A stretch of 33,219 nt of DNA. Origin: Nitrososphaeraceae archaeon (GTDB lineage: Archaea; Thermoproteota; Nitrososphaeria; Nitrososphaerales; Nitrosopumilaceae). The notes under the pieces are model-generated. The model had not been told where the DNA came from. It saw nothing but the letters and a program-made list of their open reading frames with translations, and searched no databases. Positions 18,957-29,010 of this stretch are shown here, piece by piece (position 1 is the first letter of the stretch; every line of letters starts with the position of its first letter). The translations under genes and the position numbers were made by a program. The stretch is taken from assembly GCA_025930495.1 (NCBI GenBank), contig JAICOU010000011.1, positions 1 to 33,219 of the forward strand, in the 5' to 3' direction.

Positions 18957-19601
18957 CTAGTCTTTGCTTAGACCTAACATTTCAGATAATGACACCTGTT
19001 TGGTATTTTTCTTTGTGATAAAGCATCTTTGATAGTATTGACAATCAGTACAATCATTGGATGGCTCTAAAATTGGTGTTTTTTGTTCTTTAAGAAGATC
19101 ACTTAGGACTCTGACTCTTCTAATAACTTCTTCAAACATTTTTTTATCTCGCGTTAGTGAAAACATAATTTCTTCCTTATTGCCAGTAATGTAAATAATT
19201 ATTCCGTCTGTTTTATCATAAATCCACATACAAGCATTAAGGTAAAGCAGATCATTTGCTAGAGGTGTTTCTAGATTAGTATTAGTAGGTCTAAACAAAA
19301 TAATGGAATCATCTACCATCATATCTGCCTGTCCTCTTAGTTTGATATCATCAATTGCAAATTCTTTTGGGTTACTACCATATTGTAATTTTCGAAGCAT
19401 ACCAGAAAGAAGATCATTAAAACCTCTCCTTTCAACTTCTTTGGGATCTACTCTATCATAATATGAACGTCTTAGACATTGAACCACTTCTTTGAGATGA
19501 ATAGTTTTGATGTCCTTTACATCAATTTCAATTTCTAATTCTCTTCCAATAGAATCTACTGCGTTTTTTACTATACTTCGAAAATCTCTATCGCCCATCA
19601 T
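18957..19601 (-). CDS. Cas4/Dna2-like PD-(D/E)XK superfamily protein with Fe-S-type cysteines
   Basis: VVQCLRRSYYDRVDP and C-terminal CTDCQYYQRCF four-Cys arrangement. The catalytic ExK segment looks degenerate (DDSIILFRPTN). Confidence 0.65.
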   Translation of the reverse strand: MMGDRDFRSIVKNAVDSIGRELEIEIDVKDIKTIHLKEVVQCLRRSYYDRVDPKEVERRGFNDLLSGMLRKLQYGSNPKEFAIDDIKLRGQADMMVDDSIILFRPTNTNLETPLANDLLYLNACMWIYDKTDGIIIYITGNKEEIMFSLTRDKKMFEEVIRRVRVLSDLLKEQKTPILEPSNDCTDCQYYQRCFITKKNTKQVSLSEMLGLSKD

Positions 19602-19632
19602 GATAAATCACTTAACAATTCATCCTTATAGA

Positions 19633-19869
19633 CTAACTCATAATATTAATCAGAAATTTTGAAATTTTACTTGAAAATACTAATGTGACAAAATGGACCC
19701 CAAAACCTACAATTGCACCTATTATGAGATTTCCTGTTAGAAAATAGATTCCAAGAAATAATCCTAATGGAGGTAATGATAGAATCATAGCCAAAAATGT
19801 ACTAATCCAAATTGTCTTAGTCACAATCTCTGTAGAAGTTTTAGTTCTTTTCTTTGGAAATCTGATCAT
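19633..19869 (-). CDS. small two-TM membrane protein downstream of atpC
   Basis: 78 aa with two hydrophobic segments (IWISTFLAMILSLPPLGLFLGIYFL; LIIGAIVGFGVHFVTLVF). 10 nt from the atpC stop. Confidence 0.65.
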   Translation of the reverse strand: MIRFPKKRTKTSTEIVTKTIWISTFLAMILSLPPLGLFLGIYFLTGNLIIGAIVGFGVHFVTLVFSSKISKFLINIMS

Positions 19870-19879
19870 TTTTAGAATT

Positions 19880-20917
19880 TTATTCTTCTTCCAGAATTAA
19901 CTTTGACATGGTAATTTCTGTTGGTATTTTTTGTTCAACTGCAAATGCAATGGCTGCCAAATTTCTGACTTCAAATGAAGTTAATTTAGTAATTCCTACA
20001 ATTGTTGCAAAACTAAACATTTTCGTAAAAGATCTTAATGCTGTTTGGTAAATTGCCATTTCAAAGGCTCTTTCAAATTCAGCAATTGCGTCTAATTCAT
20101 TTTCAGTCTGAGGAATCAAACTTTTGTATTTTGTATTGGACAATTCATTGAATGCATCTCTTATTGTTGGAGCTGCTATCATTTTTCCAAGTAGATCTTT
20201 GGCAGCTGGAGTTTGAAAAACAATCAAGTCTTGAATTTGGTCTTCTTGCAGTCCCCAGAATTTTCCTCTAATTACACTTAGAATATTGTAAAAATCAACA
20301 TCCATTCCAACCACTTTGGTTGCATCATTGTCTGCATAACTTTTCATTGAACTCGCTAAATGTTGATATAAAATTTTATCAAAATATGTATCAAAAATCT
20401 GTAGATTTTTTTTATCATTGTATAATGCTACAGCCTTTATGATCTCCTCACTAAACTCTACTGAACTCAAGCTTGCAACTGCTTCTTCAAGATCTTTTGC
20501 AACTAATGCCTTGATGACAATATCTCTTTGTTTGATTAATTCCTCAGCATGAAGATTTATGTGAGTTTCAATTTCTTCTTGGGACTTTCCTAATATTTTT
20601 CCTTTCAGAATTGTTTTCAAATTAGAAACAATGAATTTCATATAATATGCGTCTAAAACACCAGAATTACCTACTGATTTTGCAATGGAATAATGTGTAT
20701 CTGCTAGATGACTTCTTAGAGCCGATTCAATACCTTGTGATGTATATGGTTTTTGTACCTCTATTATAGAATCACCATAAATTGTATTTTTGATCCTAGT
20801 CATTAATTCATCAAGATCCCTTGATTCTGCTAGTGTTTGAAAATCAGTTCTTTTTAATAATTTACCTCGTTTACTATATGATTTTACGGAGGCATAGACA
20901 TTTTTTGATCCACCCAT
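19880..20917 (-). CDS. atpC: A-type ATP synthase subunit C
   Basis: V/A-type subunit C/d architecture: VYASVKSYSKRGKLL, ILSVIRGKFWGL, C-terminal FSFATIVGITKLTSFEVRNLAAIAFAVEQKIP. Confidence 0.88.
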   Translation of the reverse strand: MGGSKNVYASVKSYSKRGKLLKRTDFQTLAESRDLDELMTRIKNTIYGDSIIEVQKPYTSQGIESALRSHLADTHYSIAKSVGNSGVLDAYYMKFIVSNLKTILKGKILGKSQEEIETHINLHAEELIKQRDIVIKALVAKDLEEAVASLSSVEFSEEIIKAVALYNDKKNLQIFDTYFDKILYQHLASSMKSYADNDATKVVGMDVDFYNILSVIRGKFWGLQEDQIQDLIVFQTPAAKDLLGKMIAAPTIRDAFNELSNTKYKSLIPQTENELDAIAEFERAFEMAIYQTALRSFTKMFSFATIVGITKLTSFEVRNLAAIAFAVEQKIPTEITMSKLILEEE

Positions 20918-20981
20918 TTAGATAAATCTCAATAGATAACCGATTTTAATGTTTGGCGTTTTTTTCTAAAAATATGACATT

Positions 20982-21647
20982 TTAAGTAATTTCATTGAGA
21001 AATCGAATTGCTTCTTCTTTATCTTGCTTTGATAGTTTTAAAAAAGCCTCCAAAATCTCCTTTTGAATTATTAAAGACTCGTCAGAAATATCCTTAAGTT
21101 TTGAGAGATCAAATGGGAGTAAATCTTTGATTTTATTATCACAAAATGCCTTGACATATTTTTGAAAAATTGAATATGTAAAATTTGGACTAGTCTCTGA
21201 TAGACTTTTAATGATTCTTTCATACTCTTTTTCCTTTGGATCTGATTGTGAAAAAATCTTTTCAAGTAACTTTTCTCTATTTTTGACTTCGCTTATAGAT
21301 AACGCAACCAATACTCCTTTTTTTGTTAAATGATAATATGGTATTCCCTTTTCTTGAAGCGCTTTTGGACCACGTTTTAGAGGTAATCTCCCACCTTCTT
21401 CAGCAATTTCCAAAGGGATCAAAATTTCATCCAGATCTCGAAAAATCCCAGAATAGATATTTTTCCAGGCAATACCATGTCTCTTTGCAATACTTTGAGA
21501 AATCCCTGTTCTTGTTCTTTCTGCTGGATTAGCATTACTGGCCAATATTGTAATAATTGCTCGTTGTCTATTGGCTTCTCCTGTAAGCTCTCCTTTTATC
21601 TTAAATGTATCAAAAATGGAGAGTTTTGTATTTGATCCTTTCTTCAT
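20982..21647 (-). CDS. putative winged-helix-like protein divergent from amt
   Basis: RQRAIITILASNANPAERTRTGISQSIAKRHGIAWKNIYSGIFRDLDEILIPLEIAEEG and YYHLTKKGVLVAL resemble an HTH/wing arrangement. No family named. Confidence 0.55.
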   Translation of the reverse strand: MKKGSNTKLSIFDTFKIKGELTGEANRQRAIITILASNANPAERTRTGISQSIAKRHGIAWKNIYSGIFRDLDEILIPLEIAEEGGRLPLKRGPKALQEKGIPYYHLTKKGVLVALSISEVKNREKLLEKIFSQSDPKEKEYERIIKSLSETSPNFTYSIFQKYVKAFCDNKIKDLLPFDLSKLKDISDESLIIQKEILEAFLKLSKQDKEEAIRFLNEIT

Positions 21648-21775
21648 TTAATCACCACATGACATTATTTTCATTTTCTATGATAATATCAGAATAACCT
21701 AAAATATAATAATTTACATTATTACAAATTTTTGTATCTTTAACCCTTAAATAATTTCCAACTTCGAATAATTTA

Positions 21776-23338
21776 ATGAATTCTAGGAACCACAAGTATG
21801 CTCTATTACTTGTGGCCGCAGTAGCCATTACAGCAATAGGTGCAATGTCACAAGCATTTGCACAAAATGTTAATGATGGTATGGACGGATACGTTGCAGG
21901 AACTAGTGGAATTTACACTGGTAATCCTAAAGAATGTTGGTACGATAGTGGCGACGGTGCCATGTTACCCTGTAAAATTGATACAGGTGATACAGCATGG
22001 ATGCTATCAGCTACTTCAATGGTACTTCTCATGACACCCGGAGTCGGCTTCTTTTATGCTGGTTTATCCAGATCAAAGAACGCCGTCAACGTACTAGGTA
22101 TGACCCTAATTATTATGGGTCTGATATCAGTACAATGGGTTCTATGGGGATATTCTCTAGCATTTGGTCCAATTGATAGTGATGCAAACATGTACATGGG
22201 CTCACTTCAATATGCTGGCTTCAATGACGTCTCTCATTATGCACCATTAGGTTCACCAGGTCCATGTGCAGATACATGGTCAGGGGCTTACCAAATGAAT
22301 GCAATGGTAGAGGGAGATGTTTGTGGTCAGGGTTGGCCTAATACTATACCTCACCAATTATTCGCAATGTTCCAGGCAACATTCGCAATTATTACACCAG
22401 CTTTAATCATTGGTGGATTAATTGACAGAATTAAGTTCAGCGCATTAATAATCTTCATTCTCCTATGGGCTACCTTCGTTTACGATCCAGTTGCACACTG
22501 GGTTTGGGGCGGTGGTTACATTGGAGGAGGCGCAATAGATCTTAATCCAGACCTATCTCCATCATTCGGATTAGACTTTGCTGGTGGTACTGTTGTACAC
22601 ATTACTTCAGGATTCACTGCATTAGCAGGTGCCTTAGTCCTTGGTAGAAGACTTGGATTTGGTAAGGTACCAATGGAACCACACAACATACCAATGGTGG
22701 TCCTCGGAGCATCATTGCTTTGGTTTGGATGGTTCGGTTTTAACGCAGGAAGTCAAGTAATGGTAGACGGCGTCACTGTAAGCGCATGGGTTGTTACAAA
22801 CACAGCAACTGGTATGGCTGCTATCACTTGGGTCTTGATGTCATGGGCACATACAGGAAAACCAAGTATTGTAGGAGCTGCATCAGGTGCAGTAGCAGGA
22901 TTGGTCGCAATCACTCCAGCTTCAGGTTTTGTTGGTCCAATGGCTTCGATTATAATCGGAATTGCAGCTGGAACAATTTGTTATGCATCTGTATCATTCA
23001 AGAACGCACGTAAATGGGACGACGCATTAGATGTATGGGGAGTACACGGAATGGGTGGTCTCACAGGTGCAGTTTTGACTGGTACATTAGCTAGTCCACA
23101 CATTTGGGATACCGGTGTAGGTATTGGTGCATGGACTGGTACTGCAGAAGGAATGGAACAGCAAGCAATCAACATCATTGCTGCAGCTATATCAATAGGC
23201 TATGCATTTGGTGTTAGCATTGTAATCCTCAAAATAATGGATGCCGTTTGGCCTGGTGGAATCAGGGTCACTCCTAAAGAAGAGGAGATTGGTCTTGATT
23301 TGGCACAGCACGGAGAAAGAGCATACGTCAACGAATAA
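21776..23338 (+). CDS. amt: ammonium transporter (Amt/Mep/Rh family)
   Basis: DTAWMLSATSMVLLMTPGVGFFYAGLSRSKNAVNVL, FAGGTVVHITSGFTALAGALVLG, LLWFGWFGFNAGS, WGVHGMGGLTGAVLTG. N-terminal signal peptide. Confidence 0.97.
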   Translation: MNSRNHKYALLLVAAVAITAIGAMSQAFAQNVNDGMDGYVAGTSGIYTGNPKECWYDSGDGAMLPCKIDTGDTAWMLSATSMVLLMTPGVGFFYAGLSRSKNAVNVLGMTLIIMGLISVQWVLWGYSLAFGPIDSDANMYMGSLQYAGFNDVSHYAPLGSPGPCADTWSGAYQMNAMVEGDVCGQGWPNTIPHQLFAMFQATFAIITPALIIGGLIDRIKFSALIIFILLWATFVYDPVAHWVWGGGYIGGGAIDLNPDLSPSFGLDFAGGTVVHITSGFTALAGALVLGRRLGFGKVPMEPHNIPMVVLGASLLWFGWFGFNAGSQVMVDGVTVSAWVVTNTATGMAAITWVLMSWAHTGKPSIVGAASGAVAGLVAITPASGFVGPMASIIIGIAAGTICYASVSFKNARKWDDALDVWGVHGMGGLTGAVLTGTLASPHIWDTGVGIGAWTGTAEGMEQQAINIIAAAISIGYAFGVSIVILKIMDAVWPGGIRVTPKEEEIGLDLAQHGERAYVNE

Positions 23339-23366
23339 GGAAAAATCCTTTTCTTTTCTTTTTATT
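23337..23366 (+). terminator. candidate terminator: AAGGA-AAAA-TCCTT hairpin followed by a T-rich tract
   Basis: Read directly; overlaps the amt stop codon, followed by ttcttttctttttatt. Confidence 0.5.
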
Positions 23367-23409
23367 ATTCAAACCAAATAAATTTACATCTGTTATATTT
23401 TCTTAGATT

Positions 23410-24189
23410 ATGATAATTTCTACAACAAATCTCAATTCAATCCTAAGTGACTCCAATATTGTAATAATTGATACCCGTTCTTTCAAGGAATACTCAGAAG
23501 GTCATATTCCAGGATCTGTAAATCTAGATCTGTTTGCATTTCACTGGATTGATACAACTAAGGAAGGAATTGAAAATTTTAACAGACAAACTGAAATGCT
23601 TTTTTCATTTGTTGGAATTACTCCAGAAAAAAAAGTTGTATTTTATGATGAGATCTCTGGCATGCTAGCTGCAAGAGGTGTTTGGATGCTGATGTATTTT
23701 TCACATCCTGATGTATCTATACTAGATGGAGGAATGAAAAAATGGAAACAAGAAAATCTTCCACTAGAAACAAAATCAAATGGTTTCAAACCTACTAAAT
23801 TTTCTGGAAAAATTAATCCAAAAATAATTTCTGGATTTGAATATCTAAATGATAATCTTGATCATCTCAAAATACTTGATGCAAGATCACAAGGTGAGTT
23901 CAATGGAAATATAATCCGCGCAGCTCAAGCGGGTCATATTCCACACGCTACAAACATAGATTGGAATCTTAATCTTAATGAAGATGGAACTTTCAAAAAT
24001 GATGAGGAATTATCAAAATTATATGATATCCCGAAAAACTCTGAAATTGTAACTTATTGCCAAGGAGCATATCGTGCTGCTAATACCTTTCTTGTATTAA
24101 AAAAACTTGGTTTTGAAAACGTGCGTGTATATCTAGGCTCGTGGGGAGAATGGGGAAATAAATTAGATCTACCAATAGAAAGTAATTAA
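23410..24189 (+). CDS. tandem rhodanese-domain sulfurtransferase
   Basis: VIIDTRSFKEYSEGHIPGSVNLDLFAF, KILDARSQGEF..AGHIPHATNIDW, catalytic loop YCQGAYRA. Confidence 0.92.
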   Translation: MIISTTNLNSILSDSNIVIIDTRSFKEYSEGHIPGSVNLDLFAFHWIDTTKEGIENFNRQTEMLFSFVGITPEKKVVFYDEISGMLAARGVWMLMYFSHPDVSILDGGMKKWKQENLPLETKSNGFKPTKFSGKINPKIISGFEYLNDNLDHLKILDARSQGEFNGNIIRAAQAGHIPHATNIDWNLNLNEDGTFKNDEELSKLYDIPKNSEIVTYCQGAYRAANTFLVLKKLGFENVRVYLGSWGEWGNKLDLPIESN

Positions 24190-24242
24190 TTTTGTATTTT
24201 AAACTATGATTGAATTTTTTGGCTGTATAAAACTAGAAAAAA

Positions 24243-24329
24243 CTAAGAGCTAACTTGTATTATTGCAAAAATAGCAAATCCAAGCATAATAAGTGCTGGA
24301 ACAAGTGTTATTACAAATTCTTTTGACAT
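24243..24329 (-). CDS. small single-TM protein (28 aa) downstream of atpI
   Basis: Manual translation: MSKEFVITLVPALIMLGFAIFAIIQVSS*. ATG is 51 nt from the atpI stop. TATA-like aaataata ~26 nt upstream. Not in the ORF track. Confidence 0.55.
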   Translation of the reverse strand: MSKEFVITLVPALIMLGFAIFAIIQVSS

Positions 24330-24379
24330 GTTCAGTCTAATTTACACTTGGTATTATTTGTTAACCTGTAGAAATTTTG

Positions 24380-26488
24380 TTATTTTTTATTCTTCCATGA
24401 AAATGAATTATAGACCATCTCTGGAACTAGTTGTTTGAATGGCTGTGAACCTCCATAATACCATTTTGTAAAGAATTCATAAAGGTGAAGTCTGAGAGAT
24501 TGAATGTAAACAATCAAACCTTCAATCATCATAATTCCTATTTGTCCACCGACAATAAGTACAAGTGCAGTTGGGGAATCAAGTCCACCCATAGATTCGT
24601 AGGCTTTGTTAACCGTAAGTAACAATGCTGCATGGACTAGTAGCATAATTCCTATTCGAGCATAACTGATAGTATGTGCCAAACATTCAATTGATTTTCC
24701 AAGGAAGACTTCCATTATCACACTTACCATGTCTCCTCCAGCATCTGGATGTTTTTTGTTATGTTTTAGTCCACCAATTATCATCATTATCATAGATGCA
24801 ATTATGACAATCACTGCAATTCTGACAACCAACCAAACAACTGCCCAATCTCCAACAATTATAGTAATCCATGGAACCGCCTCTGTATGAATTTTAGAAT
24901 ACATATTCATAACATCATATCCAGAACCTATTGCCCCCATCATCACTGCAAATACTCCTAACCACATGAATAAATTGGGAATAGCTTCAAAAATCATTGT
25001 GTCTTTGTCACCAGTTCTCCAATAATTATGGATACGTAGAATGAAAGCCCATCCTAAATGAATAACTCCTAAGAAAATTGATACTTTAAGAATCATGATT
25101 ACTTGTTCAAATGTTAGTTCTGCTACACTGATTACACCTATCAACCAATCAATTGAATGAAGTGGGCCTCCTTCATGCAACAAGGATTCAAACACTACAA
25201 AGTGTTCTAAATGAAAACCAAATGCTTCACCCTGAAAAATTCCTGCAATCGCACCTGCACCCCCAGATATTGCCAATAATGTTCCCCATCTTGAAAGGTT
25301 TCCTTGTCCCTTGAATTTGAATAAGAGACCTAATCCCATCAGTAATAATCCATGACCTAAATCTGCAAACATTAATCCATAAAAGATAGGCCACATAAGT
25401 GCAATCATCCATGTTGGATCAAATTCTCCTCGTTTAGGAATTCCTTGACTATCGGTAATTACTTCAAATGTTCTGACCCATCTAGGATTATCTAAATGAG
25501 TAGGTGGCTCTGTAGAAATTTCTTGATCTTTTATTTCTTCAGTTATTGATGTCCATTGGTTAGTTATTTGTTTGAATTTTTTCTCCATTTTTTTTGGAAT
25601 AAATCCCTGTATGACTGCAAAATTTTTAGTACCACCTGGCTTACGTAATGTTTCAAGAACTTCTTTTACTACAAAAGAATTTTCATGCATTGCTAAAATT
25701 TCACCGCGGACTTTGCGTGTAATAGAAGAAATTTCTTTTGAGATTAATTTTTGTTTATCTGAAAGCTCTTTTATTTTTGATTCTGCTAAAGAGTATGCTT
25801 CACTTGGAATCTGTGGAAATCCTTTAGGAATGCTAAAAGGATTAGAATTAAAAGATCGCATTACTTTGAGAATTTTAACTGAGTCTTCTGAATCCGATAT
25901 TATTATGATAGCTAATTTTTCTTTTGATTCTAATTCATACTTAAAAATTGGTATGTTCTCCAATGTTCGTTCAATTTCACCATAATCAGAAGAATTAATC
26001 ACAAATAGATTGGCGTAAAAATGATTCATCAGACCAAAATTGCTTAGGTCTACATTCAACTTGTTTGCAACTTTTAATGCATCCTTTAATGTTCTGTATT
26101 CTTCTAAGGAGCGATTGATATTTGCATTTTCTTCTAACATTGTTGCTGCTTTACTAATTATGTCTGGAGTTTTCTCCAGATCAGTAATCATATTCTCAAT
26201 TTCATCAATTTCATATTTTTTCTTTTTAAACACAGTACCTTTGAAAAGGATCTCCATTATTCCAACCCGCAGAGGAATTCCTAATCCTTTGATTATTTCT
26301 TCAATGAATTGATGTACTTTTTGTGCTCTAAGAAGAAGATCGTCAACTTCAGGAGTTAAGGTCTCATTTTGCATATCCAATTTATGAAACCATTCAAATT
26401 CTGCAAGGCGTGATATTGCTTTTGGTGATTCAATTCTTGGAAGTATAACACTTCCAATTAGAAGTTCTGCAACAGTCACGTTTTCCAA
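24380..26488 (-). CDS. atpI: A-type ATP synthase subunit I (a-subunit)
   Basis: 702 aa. Soluble N-half then multi-TM domain with MFADLGHGLLLMGLG and LAHTISYARIGIMLLVHAALL, hallmarks of V/A-type subunit a/I. TTG start. Confidence 0.95.
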   Translation of the reverse strand: MENVTVAELLIGSVILPRIESPKAISRLAEFEWFHKLDMQNETLTPEVDDLLLRAQKVHQFIEEIIKGLGIPLRVGIMEILFKGTVFKKKKYEIDEIENMITDLEKTPDIISKAATMLEENANINRSLEEYRTLKDALKVANKLNVDLSNFGLMNHFYANLFVINSSDYGEIERTLENIPIFKYELESKEKLAIIIISDSEDSVKILKVMRSFNSNPFSIPKGFPQIPSEAYSLAESKIKELSDKQKLISKEISSITRKVRGEILAMHENSFVVKEVLETLRKPGGTKNFAVIQGFIPKKMEKKFKQITNQWTSITEEIKDQEISTEPPTHLDNPRWVRTFEVITDSQGIPKRGEFDPTWMIALMWPIFYGLMFADLGHGLLLMGLGLLFKFKGQGNLSRWGTLLAISGGAGAIAGIFQGEAFGFHLEHFVVFESLLHEGGPLHSIDWLIGVISVAELTFEQVIMILKVSIFLGVIHLGWAFILRIHNYWRTGDKDTMIFEAIPNLFMWLGVFAVMMGAIGSGYDVMNMYSKIHTEAVPWITIIVGDWAVVWLVVRIAVIVIIASMIMMIIGGLKHNKKHPDAGGDMVSVIMEVFLGKSIECLAHTISYARIGIMLLVHAALLLTVNKAYESMGGLDSPTALVLIVGGQIGIMMIEGLIVYIQSLRLHLYEFFTKWYYGGSQPFKQLVPEMVYNSFSWKNKK

Positions 26489-26633
26489 GACTATTACTAC
26501 GTTTTAATATCTTTCTACGTTTAAATCGATAATTTCAATAGATATTTACAAATTATTTCTAATATTAAATAAGACTAAAAAATATTTCATTAACTTCACA
26601 ACATTAAAATCTATAATTAATTTACGCCTCATA

Positions 26634-27230
26634 TTGACTGACTCTTTATTAGCCAAATCTATCGATAAAATTCTAGAAAAAACAGAAAAAGAAATCCTTG
26701 CAAACCTAGAAAATTCATTTTCCAATACTAAACAAACACTAGATGATTCAATTCCTAAACTTGAACAAGAATTCGATAAAATTATTTCAGATGGTAAAAA
26801 AGAAGCAGACAAGATCGAAAAACAGATTATTGGAAGCTCTGATCTTGAGGTAAGAAATAAACACCTTTTAACATTAGAAATAGCAATCGACAAAGTTTTC
26901 ACAAAAGCACTAGATCAAATTGCAAATACAACCCGCAGTGGTGATTATTCTAATTTAATGAATACACTATTAGATGAATCCACTAAAATTTTATCTACAA
27001 CTAAAGTAATAGTTAGTACCAATTCTAAAGATAAAGACCTAGTACAATCTTTGTTATCTAAATATCCTGGTGCCGAATTATCTTCTCAAACCATTAATTG
27101 TCTGGGTGGTGTTATAGTAAAATCTAAAGACGGTGCAATGAAATTTGATAATACTTTAGATGCAAGAATTCAACGTATGAAGCCTTTAATAAGGAAAGAA
27201 ATTGCCACAAAATTCGGGGTAGGTAATTGA
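26634..27230 (+). CDS. atpE: A-type ATP synthase subunit E
   Basis: Coiled-coil N-terminus and C-terminal [41 protein letters not shown] typical of V/A-type subunit E. Confidence 0.92.
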   Translation: MTDSLLAKSIDKILEKTEKEILANLENSFSNTKQTLDDSIPKLEQEFDKIISDGKKEADKIEKQIIGSSDLEVRNKHLLTLEIAIDKVFTKALDQIANTTRSGDYSNLMNTLLDESTKILSTTKVIVSTNSKDKDLVQSLLSKYPGAELSSQTINCLGGVIVKSKDGAMKFDNTLDARIQRMKPLIRKEIATKFGVGN

Positions 27231-27231
27231 T

Positions 27232-29010
27232 ATGGCAGCTAAAGGTAGAATTGTTTGGGTAAGCGGTCCAGCAGTTAAGGCTGATGGAATGTCTGATGCA
27301 AAAATGTATGAGACTGTAGTTGTTGGTAACTCAAAATTAGTTGGCGAAGTTATTCGTCTAACAGGCGATGTTGCATTTATTCAAGTTTATGAATCTACAA
27401 GTGGACTAAAACCAGGTGAACCAGTTGTTGGTACAGGAAACCCACTTAGTGTTCTATTAGGTCCAGGTATTATTGGACAAATTTACGATGGAATTCAAAG
27501 ACCATTAAAAGAATTATCAAAAGCTTCTGGCTCATTTATTGGCAGAGGTATCACAACAACTCCTGTAGATATGATAAAAAAATATCATTTTGTACCGACT
27601 GTTAGTAATGGTGATAATGTTGCTGCAGGAAATGTTATTGGTACTGTTCAAGAGACTGATCTTATTGTTCACTCTATTATGGTTCCACCGGATCATCCTG
27701 GTGGAAAGATCTCAAATATGGTAAGTGAAGGAGATTATAATCTAGAAACTGTACTAGCTACTACTGAAAAAGATGGAGAAAAAATTTCTCTTAAAATGTA
27801 TCACAGATGGCCTGTTAGAAAACCACGTCCATATCAGAATAGATATGATCCAACAGTTCCACTTCTTACAGGACAACGTGTTATTGATACATTTTTCCCA
27901 ATAGCAAAAGGTGGTACTGGTTCTATTCCAGGTGCATTTGGAACTGGAAAGACAGTTACACTACATCAAATTGCAAAATGGGCTGATTCACAAGTTGTAG
28001 TTTACATCGGATGTGGTGAAAGAGGAAATGAAATGACTGAAGTACTTGTTGAATTTCCACATCTCAAAGATCCACGTAGTGGCAAACCACTTATGGATAG
28101 AACAGTTTTGGTTGCAAATACAAGTAATATGCCAGTAGCTGCAAGAGAAGCAAGTATCTACACTGGTGTAACAATTGCTGAATATTATAGAGATATGGGT
28201 TATGATGTTGTGCTTGTAGCAGATTCTACTAGTAGATGGGCAGAATCACTTAGAGAAATGAGTGGAAGATTAGAAGAGATGCCAGCAGAAGAAGGTTATC
28301 CATCATATCTTGCATCTAGATTAGCAGAATTTTATGAAAGAGCAGGTCGTGTTAGAGCTATTGGTAGTCCTGATCGTGATGGTTCAGTTACTCTGGTTGG
28401 TGCTGTTTCCCCATCAGGTGGAGACTTTACTGAACCAGTAACAACACACACAATGAGATTTATCAAAACATTCTGGGCTTTGGATGCAAAACTTGCTTAC
28501 TCTAGACACTATCCTTCAATTAACTGGATGAATAGTTATTCTGGTTATCTTGGTGATATTGCAAAATGGTGGGGTGAAAATATCAACAGTGATTGGTTAT
28601 CCCTTAGAAGTGAAGCTTATGGTGTTTTACAAAGAGAAGATACACTAAAAGAAATTGTTAGACTCTTAGGTCCAGAAGCATTACCTGATGAGGAAAAACT
28701 AATTCTTGAAGTTGCAAGAATGATAAAGATTGGTCTATTACAACAAAATTCATTTGATGATGTCGATACTTATTGCAGTCCACAAAAACAATACAAATTA
28801 TTAAAACTGCTAGTTGAATTCTATAGAAGAGGTCAACAGGCTCTAAAAGAAGGTGCATCATTAGCTGATATTCGTGCAATGTCTATAGTTACTACATTAC
28901 TCAAAGCAAGAATGGATATCAAAGATACTGAAATGTCAAAACTTGATCAATTAGATATTGATATGAAAGAACAATTCAAATCCATTATAGGAGTGAAAGT
29001 TACAAATTGA
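27232..29010 (+). CDS. atpA: A-type ATP synthase catalytic subunit A
   Basis: [17 protein letters not shown]-loop [63 protein letters not shown]. Confidence 0.98.
   Translation: MAAKGRIVWVSGPAVKADGMSDAKMYETVVVGNSKLVGEVIRLTGDVAFIQVYESTSGLKPGEPVVGTGNPLSVLLGPGIIGQIYDGIQRPLKELSKASGSFIGRGITTTPVDMIKKYHFVPTVSNGDNVAAGNVIGTVQETDLIVHSIMVPPDHPGGKISNMVSEGDYNLETVLATTEKDGEKISLKMYHRWPVRKPRPYQNRYDPTVPLLTGQRVIDTFFPIAKGGTGSIPGAFGTGKTVTLHQIAKWADSQVVVYIGCGERGNEMTEVLVEFPHLKDPRSGKPLMDRTVLVANTSNMPVAAREASIYTGVTIAEYYRDMGYDVVLVADSTSRWAESLREMSGRLEEMPAEEGYPSYLASRLAEFYERAGRVRAIGSPDRDGSVTLVGAVSPSGGDFTEPVTTHTMRFIKTFWALDAKLAYSRHYPSINWMNSYSGYLGDIAKWWGENINSDWLSLRSEAYGVLQREDTLKEIVRLLGPEALPDEEKLILEVARMIKIGLLQQNSFDDVDTYCSPQKQYKLLKLLVEFYRRGQQALKEGASLADIRAMSIVTTLLKARMDIKDTEMSKLDQLDIDMKEQFKSIIGVKVTN

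Noticed and set aside
18957-19601. Cas4-like gene as evidence of a CRISPR-Cas system
   Set aside because: No repeat-spacer array and no other cas genes seen in the window; Cas4-like proteins commonly occur stand-alone.
21840-22034. Alternative-frame same-strand ORFs within amt (21840..22034 and 22786..23013)
   Set aside because: Out of frame inside a clearly conserved Amt coding sequence; translations show no recognisable domain.
23410-24189. Rhodanese gene as part of an ammonium-linked system with amt
   Set aside because: A candidate terminator follows amt and there is no functional link beyond adjacency.
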